DNA of 10,970 nt from Candidatus Odinarchaeota archaeon (GCA_021162905.1 JAGGXT010000374.1:1-10970); one strand, 5' to 3'. Shown: positions 1 through 6,395, counted from the stretch's first letter. Numbers and translations: made by a program. The notes: generated by a model from the letters alone, not told the origin.

Positions 1-88
1 AAAAATCTTTGGTTGGTCTTTTTTCGAACAACAAAATCTTAATTATATGCGATATATTTGTTTTTCTTACCTAAAACATAAATTAAAT

Positions 89-499
89 TCAAAAAGTGAA
101 TATGTCAAAACCTCTCTTTTTACCCTCATCATATAAAATGCGAATGAGGGTTTCTATATCGTCAAGATCGTTTTTAATAATATCTATTATTGTGTCAAAA
201 TCTAATTCTAAATACATATGTGCAATTACATTTCGAAATTTAGCCATTGTAATTAGTTTATTTGCCAGTGGTTTAGGAATTATTTTTTCTTTCAGTAAAA
301 TTCTAAATGCATCTGAGTATGTATCGGGAGTCTCTATATTTAGCCTAGAGATAAATTTTAATGTTATATCTAAAGCTCCCTGTACTGCTGTATAGAGATA
401 CCATAAGACTTGTGCTTGAAGATCCTCATCTTCTTTCAATTTACTGAGATTCGTACTTCTGAGCTTTCTAATAGCCTTAAGAGTTTTGTCTACCAGCAC
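89..499 (-). CDS. hepT: HepT-like HEPN ribonuclease toxin (DUF86)
   Basis: This is the 136-residue toxin half of a HepT/MntA module. HEPN toxins of this family are small all-helical RNases. The catalytic signature RX4HXY is intact as RNVIAHMY (R89, H94, Y96). In studied pairs the Tyr is AMPylated by the partner MntA, which silences the toxin. The surrounding family pattern is also present: a helix near residues 33-52 (LYTAVQGALDITLKFI), a P-x-x-Y segment near 58-61, and a C-terminal acidic helix 100-123. The start is GTG (497-499) and lies 23 nt inside the 3' end of mntA, which implies translational coupling. No better in-frame start keeps the N-terminal helix. The 88 bp downstream of the stop are AT-rich with no gene. 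Seen: motif, length and overlap. Known: RNase and AMPylation chemistry of the family. Inferred: that this copy is active. Confidence 0.9.
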   Translation of the reverse strand: MLVDKTLKAIRKLRSTNLSKLKEDEDLQAQVLWYLYTAVQGALDITLKFISRLNIETPDTYSDAFRILLKEKIIPKPLANKLITMAKFRNVIAHMYLELDFDTIIDIIKNDLDDIETLIRILYDEGKKRGFDIFTF

Positions 500-893
500 G
501 CAACATATCCCCTTTAGCTTTAATTAGCCAATTATACGTTTCTCTAAAATCCAATGCTTGGATTAATGTTTTTTCAATAAATCTAATTCTTGCATTTTCA
601 TCTCTAGAAAATAAAAGAAAACCCTCTTTGATTACTTTATGTCTTAAAAGCGGCGAAGCTTTATTCAAAATAATCAAGTCTATCTCTGTTGGCAAGTTAA
701 TTGCCAAATCACTGAAAATTTTCTTATAGATTTTAACATTGTATTCTTTCAAAAAAACCGCAATATCAATATCACTAAATTTATGAATTCGTCCAGTTGC
801 GAATGAGCCAAACAAATAGGCAAATACAATATCATCGTGATTCATTAAAATTTCCCTTAATAATTGTTTTAGTTCATTTACTTTAAGATTCAT
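477..893 (-). CDS. mntA: MntA-type minimal nucleotidyltransferase antitoxin
   Basis: This 138-residue nucleotidyltransferase of the MNT (DNA polymerase beta-like) fold is the antitoxin partner of the following HepT. The signature GSX10DXD is exact: G29-S30, ten residues, then D41-I-D43. The third acidic residue is D72 in TEIDLIILN. The segment after it (PLLRHKVIKEGFLLF, 81-95) is the usual MntA context. In characterised systems MntA transfers AMP to the Tyr of the RX4HXY motif in HepT. Here all catalytic residues are present, so an active enzyme is likely. The ATG start (891-893) has only a weak purine-rich GAGAG upstream. The stop at 477-479 lies within the start region of hepT. The upstream non-coding stretch (894-1178) is shared with the divergent TPR gene and holds a repeated AT-rich box that may be the promoter/operator. 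Confidence 0.9.
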   Translation of the reverse strand: MNLKVNELKQLLREILMNHDDIVFAYLFGSFATGRIHKFSDIDIAVFLKEYNVKIYKKIFSDLAINLPTEIDLIILNKASPLLRHKVIKEGFLLFSRDENARIRFIEKTLIQALDFRETYNWLIKAKGDMLRAGRQNS

Positions 894-920
894 TGTCTCT
901 CAAGCTATTGTAATAACTCA

Positions 921-943
921 TCCTATTTTATTTTTCCTATTTT
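921..943 (-). promoter_or_regulatory. Candidate promoter/operator of mntA-hepT
   Basis: Read on the minus strand, the 9-mer AAAATAGGA occurs twice in direct orientation, 14 bp apart (plus-strand positions 921-929 and 935-943). The AT-only core between and within the repeats (925-935) is a plausible TATA element about 32-42 bp ahead of the mntA ATG. A repeat overlapping the promoter would suit autorepression of the toxin-antitoxin operon. This is inference from position and repetition only; AT-rich repeats arise easily by chance. Confidence 0.3.
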
Positions 944-1140
944 CTTTAACCACGACTAAATATCTAAAATGAGACTGAAAAATCGTATTACCGAAATTGA
1001 AGTTTATTTTGTAGCAAGCTATAATATAAAATGTTATAAGTTTATATGACGCTAGTATCAACAATATTTTTGAGATTAGGTAAAATAAATGGAATGACAA
1101 TAATTTTACACATCTATATGCTTTATGCAAAAATTAAATA

Positions 1141-1150
1141 GGTTTAAGTA
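1141..1150 (+). promoter_or_regulatory. Candidate TATA box of the TPR gene
   Basis: The sequence GGTTTAAGTA ends 28 bp before the ATG at 1179 and is preceded by an A-rich stretch that could serve as a BRE. Transcription starting about 24 bp downstream would give a very short leader. This fits the absence of a clear Shine-Dalgarno sequence in front of the gene. The rest of the 285-bp divergent intergenic stretch (894-1178) holds no gene I can support. Confidence 0.35.
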
Positions 1151-1178
1151 ATTTACTAAGAAAAGTTGTGATGTAGCA

Positions 1179-2027
1179 ATGAATGGAAAGAATGAAAAAC
1201 AAAGAGCATTTGACGAAAACATGATACCTTTATGGGTGGATCAAGGGCGACATCTACATGACTTAGGCATGTATAGAGAAGCTATAGAGAGATTTGATAA
1301 AGTGTTAAAACTTAGGCCGAATCATTTAGTTGCATTAGTTGGCAAAGCAAGTTCTCTTGAAAAGCTAGGTAGATATGAGGAGGCTTTAGAGTATTTTGAA
1401 AGAGCATTAAGCATTAATAGATATTACAAGGACGCCCTTCACGGAAAAGGCAGAATATTACTAAATGTTTATGAGAAATATGAGGAAGCTTTACAAGTCT
1501 ATAATAGGATAATTGAAATAGATAAAAGCGACGTTAATGCTTGGATTGGCAAATGCGCTTCGCTATTGTACTCACAAAGATATGATGAGGCACTAAAGTG
1601 CTTTGATGAGGCACTAAATATAAATCCAAAAAGTGTTATTCTATGGAACAACAAAGCTGTCGCCTTGGAGCTACTAAAGAGATATGAGAAGGCTTTAGAT
1701 TGCTATTCTAAGGCTATTGAATTAGATCCTAAAAGTGCAATGCCTTGGGGGAATAAAGGAAAGCTGCTGATAGTACTGAGTAAACATAAAGAGGCTCTGG
1801 AATGCTTGAATAAGGCATTAGAGCTGGATCCTGAGAACTTAGACTATTTAATTCATAAGGGTATTGCACTGATTGGTTTGGATAAATACAATGAAGCCCT
1901 TGAAATATTCAATACTGTGCTTGATAGAGAACCACACAATAAGAATGCAATTTTTGGCAAGATCATAGCGTTAAGACAACTTGGAAGAAGCAAAGAAGCT
2001 GAAAAACTGGTTAAACTTTTAGATTAA
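1179..2027 (+). CDS. Tetratricopeptide-repeat (TPR) protein
   Basis: This 282-residue protein consists almost entirely of tandem TPR units. The repeats begin at about residues 17, 51, 85, 120, 154, 188, 222 and 256. Each is 34 residues long except the third, which is 35, and the last is cut short at the C-terminus. The TPR consensus is clear in each, for example W/L at position 3, G-K/N-K at 5-6, a Y-EEAL block, and the D/N-P turn before the next repeat. The unit at 154-187 is close to textbook consensus. There is no signal peptide, membrane segment or enzymatic domain, so it should be a cytoplasmic scaffold binding another protein. The partner cannot be told. The start is ATG with little Shine-Dalgarno. 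The gene is followed 85 bp later by a co-oriented membrane-protein gene that has its own promoter and ribosome site, so co-transcription is uncertain. Confidence 0.92.
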   Translation: MNGKNEKQRAFDENMIPLWVDQGRHLHDLGMYREAIERFDKVLKLRPNHLVALVGKASSLEKLGRYEEALEYFERALSINRYYKDALHGKGRILLNVYEKYEEALQVYNRIIEIDKSDVNAWIGKCASLLYSQRYDEALKCFDEALNINPKSVILWNNKAVALELLKRYEKALDCYSKAIELDPKSAMPWGNKGKLLIVLSKHKEALECLNKALELDPENLDYLIHKGIALIGLDKYNEALEIFNTVLDREPHNKNAIFGKIIALRQLGRSKEAEKLVKLLD

Positions 2028-2045
2028 ATGGCTAAATAGGAACAA

Positions 2046-2074
2046 TTTGCAATAAGCATGCAAAAATATATTTA
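2046..2074 (+). promoter_or_regulatory. Inverted repeat and TATA box before the membrane-protein gene
   Basis: The short gap between the TPR gene and the next gene contains TTTGCA (2046-2051) and its inverse TGCAAA (2059-2064) separated by 7 bp. They run directly into the AT-only string AATATATTTA (2065-2074). The latter is a good archaeal TATA candidate: transcription about 25 bp downstream would begin just before the ribosome site at 2098. The inverted repeat covers the BRE position, where a regulator or TFB would act. Six-base arms are short, so chance is possible. Confidence 0.4.
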
Positions 2075-2097
2075 GTTGTTTTTGAAATATTCTAATT

Positions 2098-2103
2098 AGG
2101 AGG
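2098..2103 (+). promoter_or_regulatory. Shine-Dalgarno AGGAGG that fixes a TTG start
   Basis: A full AGGAGG lies 9 nt before TTG at 2113. It is the strongest ribosome site in the window and justifies starting the downstream gene at a TTG codon. Confidence 0.75.
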
Positions 2104-2112
2104 CTGTTATAG

Positions 2113-2601
2113 TTGTCCTTAGATAGACAGTGGGGATATCTAACTGAAGAACAAAAGAATAGCTTGAGGAGGGGCCTTATCTCGCTTTACTTATTCTTCT
2201 CATCTGTGTTTGCTATTGGGGTACTTATAGGCATCATTTATTATGTTGGCTATGGCAGATCTTTATTGTTATTTGTTGAAGAAAAATTATTAGACGTTGC
2301 TATTGGTGTTGTAAAGTTACTAGCTGGTTTTCTATTACTTGCAGGATACTACAAAATCGAGGTAAGTGAAAAAATCAGTCATGTTGCTAAACTTATATAT
2401 TCTCTCCTATTAGGTGCTCTGCATTTCACTTCACTTATTGTTTTAGATGAATATATAGAAGGTAATTTATTTCTATATTTAACGTCTCCTTGGTATTCTT
2501 ACATACCCCTTGCAGGCTTAATATTGATACTCAGCTTCATGGAATATGGTTTCTGGAGAGTATTCTGCGATTTCGTTGTAAGACCTAAAAAGAATATTTA
2601 A
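2113..2601 (+). CDS. Unrecognised four-helix integral membrane protein
   Basis: This 162-residue hydrophobic protein does not match a family I can name. Four membrane segments are visible at about residues 22-45, 62-80, 91-111 and 129-148. The N-terminal 20 residues are polar (WGYLTEEQK then RR), and the C-terminus ends with a short basic tail (RPKK, 157-160). The basic ends suggest that both termini are cytoplasmic. No catalytic or metal-binding motif stands out. Acidic residues sit at the helix borders (E56, E57, E83, D112, E113, E116). The start is TTG at 2113, chosen because AGGAGG stands 9 nt upstream and a TATA-like box is at the proper distance. It lies between a TPR protein and a toxin-antitoxin module. 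Neighbourhood gives no firm function. Confidence 0.75.
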   Translation: MSLDRQWGYLTEEQKNSLRRGLISLYLFFSSVFAIGVLIGIIYYVGYGRSLLLFVEEKLLDVAIGVVKLLAGFLLLAGYYKIEVSEKISHVAKLIYSLLLGALHFTSLIVLDEYIEGNLFLYLTSPWYSYIPLAGLILILSFMEYGFWRVFCDFVVRPKKNI

Positions 2602-2611
2602 TTATTTTCTA

Positions 2612-2677
2612 TTTTTTCTATTAGAATGGGCAAAGGCATTACTGTTTAATGTCCTTGCCGACGCTATAGGCTTTTTT
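2612..2677 (+). terminator. T-tract plus stem-loop after the membrane-protein gene
   Basis: A run of six T (2612-2617) follows the stop codon by 10 nt, the usual archaeal termination signal. It is followed by a stem-loop: arms 2629-2641 and 2647-2659 with a 5-nt loop. Eleven Watson-Crick pairs and one G-U form, with one A-C mismatch at 2634/2654. Twelve bases later comes a second six-T run (2672-2677). The hairpin is the strongest RNA structure I could find in the non-coding parts. It may be a back-up terminator or a structured 3' end. Confidence 0.45.
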
Positions 2678-2770
2678 AGCAAATATATACGTTCAGCGAG
2701 AAATTGATGTTTTATACTTTATTAATTACCTGTTAGGATATTATTCATCTTTAGATTCTACCCGAAAAGG

Positions 2771-2802
2771 ATTAATAGTTGTATACAAAATAATAATTTG
2801 TA
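2771..2802 (+). promoter_or_regulatory. Candidate promoter and RHH operator of the UPF0175/DUF3368 module
   Basis: ATTAATA (2771-2777) after a purine-rich GAAAAGG is a plausible BRE/TATA pair. Its predicted start site near 2800 leaves a short leader with the GAGGG ribosome site at 2809-2813. Between TATA and this start lie three copies of one half-site: TTGTA at 2779-2783, its inverse TACAA at 2784-2788 (forming the perfect palindrome TTGTATACAA), and TTGTA again at 2798-2802. TACAAA and TTTGTA also form a 6-bp inverted repeat with 7-bp spacing. RHH antitoxins usually bind tandem or inverted short half-sites over their own promoter, so this is a good operator candidate, though unproven. Confidence 0.5.
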
Positions 2803-2819
2803 AAAAAAGAGGGATTGCT

Positions 2820-3149
2820 ATGTCTCAGGATGAAAGTATTGTAATTTCGGTGAGATTGCCAAGAAAGATGGTGACGAAAATTGATGCTCTTGCTGAAAAG
2901 AAGAAAGTTGACAGATCAGCGATACTAAGAACTCTACTTGAAAAGGGTTTGCAGCAAGAAATGATAGACGATATATTAAATGCTTTACGCAAGCGTGAAA
3001 TGTCAGTTTGGAAAGCTGCAGAGGAACTTGGAATATCATATAGAGAAATGTTGAGAATCATGAAAGAAAGCAATGTACTATTTCCACTCGGAGAGGATGA
3101 AATTGACCTTGAACTTAGAAGGATTAGTACGCAAAAAGGTAGTAAGTAA
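2820..3149 (+). CDS. RHH-UPF0175 antitoxin
   Basis: This 109-residue protein has two parts. Residues 7-44 form a ribbon-helix-helix DNA-binding unit: a beta strand VISVRLP followed by helices MVTKIDALAEKKK and RSAILRTLLEKGL. Residues 50-86 match the UPF0175 helical antitoxin core, with the recognisable pattern KAAEELGISYREMLRIMKE. The acidic tail (GEDEIDLELR, 91-100) probably lies against the toxin. In archaea UPF0175 proteins are paired with DUF3368 PIN-like toxins, and such a gene follows here with overlap. The expected role is to neutralise that toxin and, through the RHH part, repress the shared promoter. The start is ATG at 2820 with GAGGG six nt upstream. Recognition of both domains is from the sequence pattern; the binding target is inference. 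Confidence 0.88.
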   Translation: MSQDESIVISVRLPRKMVTKIDALAEKKKVDRSAILRTLLEKGLQQEMIDDILNALRKREMSVWKAAEELGISYREMLRIMKESNVLFPLGEDEIDLELRRISTQKGSK

Positions 3150-3639
3150 TTCTGGACCTTTAATACATTTAGCAAAGATAAATTATTCATGGTTATTAAG
3201 AAAATTATTTACTCGAATAGTAGTTCCTAAGGAAGTGAAAATTGAAACCGTAGACAAGGGTTTAAAAATAGGGGCTCCAGATGCTATTATTATCCAAGAT
3301 GCAATAGACGAAGGCTGGATTGAGGTCATCGATTTTGAATTGCCATCAAAGTTTTTAATTTTCGCTGAAAAATTCAAAATACAAGTTGCTGAATTGAAGG
3401 TTATTTTATACGCAAAAAATAATAACATTATTGCTCTCTTAGATGATTCAAGTGCTAGAGCTCTTGCGCACAGTCTTTCAGTCGATTTTATGGGATCTTT
3501 AGGTATTATAATACTCGCTGCAAAATATAAGATTATTAGTAAATCTGATGCTTTAGATGCTCTGGATAAAATTACAAAAGTTATGTATTTGAGCATACTT
3601 GTTTACATGAAAGTTCGAGATGAAATATTAAGATTATAA
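3097..3639 (+). CDS. DUF3368 PIN-like toxin nuclease
   Basis: This protein of about 180 residues belongs to the DUF3368 branch of PIN-like nucleases, predicted RNases paired with UPF0175 antitoxins. Family landmarks are VVSNSGPLIHLAK (15-27; Asn in place of the usual PIN Asp, which is common in this branch), IVVPKEV (41-47), the LLDDSSARALA acidic block (D116, D117) and GSLGIIILAAK (133-143). Where relatives commonly read GEAEA, this protein reads QVAEL (96-100), so one of two Glu is lost and activity may be reduced. The start is uncertain. ATG 3097 overlaps the antitoxin by 53 nt. TTG 3103 has better spacing from GGAGAGG (3090-3096). ATG 3073 would overlap by 77 nt. All keep the domain whole, and tight overlap supports co-translation. 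It converges with the permease gene 28 bp away. Confidence 0.85.
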   Translation: MKLTLNLEGLVRKKVVSNSGPLIHLAKINYSWLLRKLFTRIVVPKEVKIETVDKGLKIGAPDAIIIQDAIDEGWIEVIDFELPSKFLIFAEKFKIQVAELKVILYAKNNNIIALLDDSSARALAHSLSVDFMGSLGIIILAAKYKIISKSDALDALDKITKVMYLSILVYMKVRDEILRL

Positions 3640-3642
3640 TCA

Positions 3643-3654
3643 TTTTTGATTTTT
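3643..3654 (+). terminator. Double T-tract terminator of the toxin operon
   Basis: Two runs of five T (3643-3647 and 3650-3654) lie immediately after the toxin stop in the 28-bp gap between convergent genes. This matches the T-rich terminators of archaea. No hairpin is needed or seen. Confidence 0.5.
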
Positions 3655-3667
3655 GAGTAAACATGAT

Positions 3668-6355
3668 TTACTTTCTGAGTTGAGCGAGCAAATCTACTAT
3701 ACTTCTTCTTGTTATTTGTACTGTGAATAATAATGCGCATATAACTATGGTAATGATAACGTAGGTGATAATTGCGAGAATAGCTTCTTGAGAGACTACA
3801 AATTCTATTGGGAAGATTGGTGTATATGGAATTTTAGAGATTACAAATGCTGTTAGATAGTATCCAACAACGAATCCTACTATGGCTCCTTCTATTACCA
3901 TTATTGTGGTTTCAAGAATGATGAGTTGCACGATATTAAGTTTTGAGAAACCGATACTTCTCAAAACGCCAATTTCGAATCTTCGTTCATGAATGATATA
4001 TGCGATACTTGTCACCAGCGACATTGCTGACATTGCTATAAAAGAGACAAGAAGAGTCATAAGTATTACGTAAAATGACTTGAAATACTTTAGATTGTCG
4101 TCTATTCTTTCCTTTGCTGTTGACACGTAGTCTGGTATAATATCATGAGACCATAATGTCTTTAAAATTTCTTTTTTCACAATCTCAGTATTTTCTATAT
4201 CGTCAAGTCGAACAAATATTGAATTAACAATAGGTTCTCCTTTAATAAAACGAGGATAAACACTCTGGCTTAGGTTACTCCCGACTATTCCAATAAATAA
4301 TTTTCTGCTAAGAGAATACTCCAGCCATATTGTTTGCCAGCATCCAGCAACGAGAGAAACACTTGCAATAACTGTTAAATTTATAAGACCCCTACTTGTA
4401 ATCCAAGCAATTTCGTCACCTACATTGATTCCAAAATAATCCATGAGGTGAGATTGCAAAATTATAGAGTGATTATTCGATATTACTCTTTCTAAAGCCT
4501 CTCTGGCAGTCAAATTATCGATTATTTCCTCAAATTTGATAGTATATAGTGTATCCAAAATATCAGCAGAAATAATGGCATATAACTCAACATACTCCAC
4601 AGTCCGATTATTGTACATTATCTTTTGGTTCCATATCTTTCGATAGGCTGTAACTTTTTCAACATGGGTAATTTTTGCAATTTCATTTGTTATATTTGAT
4701 GGGAAAATCCCAGTAAGTGTGATATCTGCACCTTGACTTATAAATACATGCTGATTTGTCGCATAGACGGAGCTATCATAGAGTATTTGACCAGCTACAA
4801 GAAAAGACATTGAGAAGGAGATTAGGATCACATTGAAAAATACTTTACTTCTGTCTCTCATTAGATTTCTCGCGGCTAAGGATAAGATATGACTCTTGCC
4901 AGAAAAAATTATAGGAATTGCTAAGATAGATATTATGACTGTAACAATTGGTGTCACCAGTAAGACTATACCTACTAGTGCCGTCAAAAACGGTATTAAT
5001 AATTGTTCTAACGTTGTCAAATCTATACTTAATAAGGCTGTTTGTTCAAAAGCGGAAAGTCCTGCATAAGATAAAAGCAACCCTATGATTAAAGTAAGGA
5101 CGTACAAAGACTTATGAACCTTAGGAGATACTAGATACTCAAACCTTAACAGCCCTAATGGCTTTTGTCTCAAAAAAATTAAAAACGGTACCAATGCAGA
5201 AAACAAAGCTACTGTTAATCCGAAAAGCAGGCTAATAAAGTACTCTTGAAGCCCTATTTCAAAAATGAAACCTGAAAACAAACTTATGCTAAAAATATTT
5301 GAGATTATTATAAGTCCTATGTTGATTATCGCAAATGACGCAACATAGCCTATAATCGATGATATCAGAATAAAAAACAAAATCGTAAGTGTAAAGTCTG
5401 CCAAAAAGTGGGTTATTGAGTAGCCTATAACTTTTAGAAGACCTATATTATATCGCCAATCATTTAAACTCTGATAAACTATATTTACTATAACGAATAG
5501 ACTAACTACAAAACCCATAGAATAAATTAGTGAGATGATTCTTACTACTTGTTCTGCGCTTTTTGTTATCTCCACTGTAAGTCTTATTTTAGGGCTACAA
5601 ACAGAATAATTAGACCCAAGAGTCTCTCTCAGTACTGCAAGAGTATTATTAAGTTCATCAACACCAACTTTGGCATGAACATAAACATGTGTGATTATGT
5701 CGTCGCCAAAAATTTTTTCCAAGATTTTCTTATTCACGATAATTGATTTTGATACCTCCCAAAAAATATCAGGATTACTAGTAATAAAGTCATATACCTT
5801 CTTCGAAAGTCTTACAATCCCCTTAACAGTTAGATTTAAAGAAAACCAGCCAAGTTTCCTTTCCCACATCCGTAGATGGAGGGTATCATTAATTCCCAAA
5901 CCCATAATTTCCGATAATGTTTCGGATATTAAGGTCGCATTTTCCTCACCATCTAATAGAAAATCAGTGGATCCGTTTTTTAAAAACATCTCCCCAAAGT
6001 ATCTATCAGAATGATAGTCTACCCCTACAATATATAGATAAGCATATTGTTCAAAATTTGGTGTTAAGGATACTTGAGCCCATATCTGCAATCTCTCTGA
6101 GTAAGAATGAATGACATTTCCCATATTCTCTAAAACTTGAGTTATTTCTGTTGAATTCATGCACCAGCTAGAATTTGATTTTATTATGAAATCTGTATAT
6201 CCAAGACTGCTGATAAAAGCATTGGTGTACTGCTCACGGACTATTTTCGAGCCAACAAGGACACTCATGAAGAGACTCATGGATAAGGCTAATGTTATTA
6301 TGAAGAGTGATAATCTCAGCTTTTTAAGCTTGAAGAGTCTAAGAAATAACAGCAT
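3668..6355 (-). CDS. FtsX/MacB-type ABC transporter permease, ten-helix, two ectodomains
   Basis: This 895-residue membrane protein is of the FtsX-like permease superfamily. A membrane segment at about 14-36 is followed by an extracytoplasmic domain (about 40-270). Six segments follow near 272-295, 316-352, 370-395, 415-434, 453-483 and 505-523. A second extracytoplasmic domain covers about 525-757, and the last three helices are near 758-786, 806-837 and 857-880. The cytoplasmic FtsX signature appears twice, as NIGLLKVIGY (303-312) and, more typically, FEIGVLRSIGF (793-803). This reveals an internal duplication. Such permeases work with an ABC ATPase in lipoprotein, lipid or peptide export or in mechanotransmission across the membrane. 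No ATPase is in the window, so partner and substrate are unknown. Fourteen N-X-S/T sequons lie in the two outer domains and none elsewhere. The start is ATG (6353-6355) behind a TATA-like box and without a clear Shine-Dalgarno, suggesting a nearly leaderless message. Confidence 0.9.
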   Translation of the reverse strand: MLLFLRLFKLKKLRLSLFIITLALSMSLFMSVLVGSKIVREQYTNAFISSLGYTDFIIKSNSSWCMNSTEITQVLENMGNVIHSYSERLQIWAQVSLTPNFEQYAYLYIVGVDYHSDRYFGEMFLKNGSTDFLLDGEENATLISETLSEIMGLGINDTLHLRMWERKLGWFSLNLTVKGIVRLSKKVYDFITSNPDIFWEVSKSIIVNKKILEKIFGDDIITHVYVHAKVGVDELNNTLAVLRETLGSNYSVCSPKIRLTVEITKSAEQVVRIISLIYSMGFVVSLFVIVNIVYQSLNDWRYNIGLLKVIGYSITHFLADFTLTILFFILISSIIGYVASFAIINIGLIIISNIFSISLFSGFIFEIGLQEYFISLLFGLTVALFSALVPFLIFLRQKPLGLLRFEYLVSPKVHKSLYVLTLIIGLLLSYAGLSAFEQTALLSIDLTTLEQLLIPFLTALVGIVLLVTPIVTVIISILAIPIIFSGKSHILSLAARNLMRDRSKVFFNVILISFSMSFLVAGQILYDSSVYATNQHVFISQGADITLTGIFPSNITNEIAKITHVEKVTAYRKIWNQKIMYNNRTVEYVELYAIISADILDTLYTIKFEEIIDNLTAREALERVISNNHSIILQSHLMDYFGINVGDEIAWITSRGLINLTVIASVSLVAGCWQTIWLEYSLSRKLFIGIVGSNLSQSVYPRFIKGEPIVNSIFVRLDDIENTEIVKKEILKTLWSHDIIPDYVSTAKERIDDNLKYFKSFYVILMTLLVSFIAMSAMSLVTSIAYIIHERRFEIGVLRSIGFSKLNIVQLIILETTIMVIEGAIVGFVVGYYLTAFVISKIPYTPIFPIEFVVSQEAILAIITYVIITIVICALLFTVQITRRSIVDLLAQLRK

Positions 6356-6378
6356 ACATCTACTTATCTTCTCTCTGA

Positions 6379-6395
6379 ATTTAAAAATTTTCCAG
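6379..6395 (-). promoter_or_regulatory. Candidate BRE/TATA promoter of the permease gene
   Basis: On the minus strand, a GGAAAA-like BRE runs into AATTTTTAAAT, whose TATA-like core (6379-6389) lies 24-34 bp before the ATG at 6355. At the normal archaeal spacing, transcription would begin almost at the start codon. This agrees with the absence of a ribosome site. Confidence 0.4.

Noticed and set aside
1..40. AAAATCTT repeated near the left edge
   Set aside because: Only eight bases and AT-rich; no third copy or spacer regularity, so not a CRISPR or IS end.
121..135. ATGATGA resembling a C box of a C/D small RNA on the minus strand
   Set aside because: It lies in the hepT coding region (Tyr-Asp-Glu codons) with no matching D box at a suitable distance.
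918..1130. Minus-strand 70-codon hydrophobic reading frame upstream of mntA
   Set aside because: No ribosome site, low-complexity AT-rich composition, no family resemblance, and it occupies the promoter region of a divergent gene pair.
2825..3596. Minus-strand reading frames opposite the UPF0175/DUF3368 genes
   Set aside because: Ser/Ile-rich shadow proteins with no motif, opposite two clearly recognisable genes.
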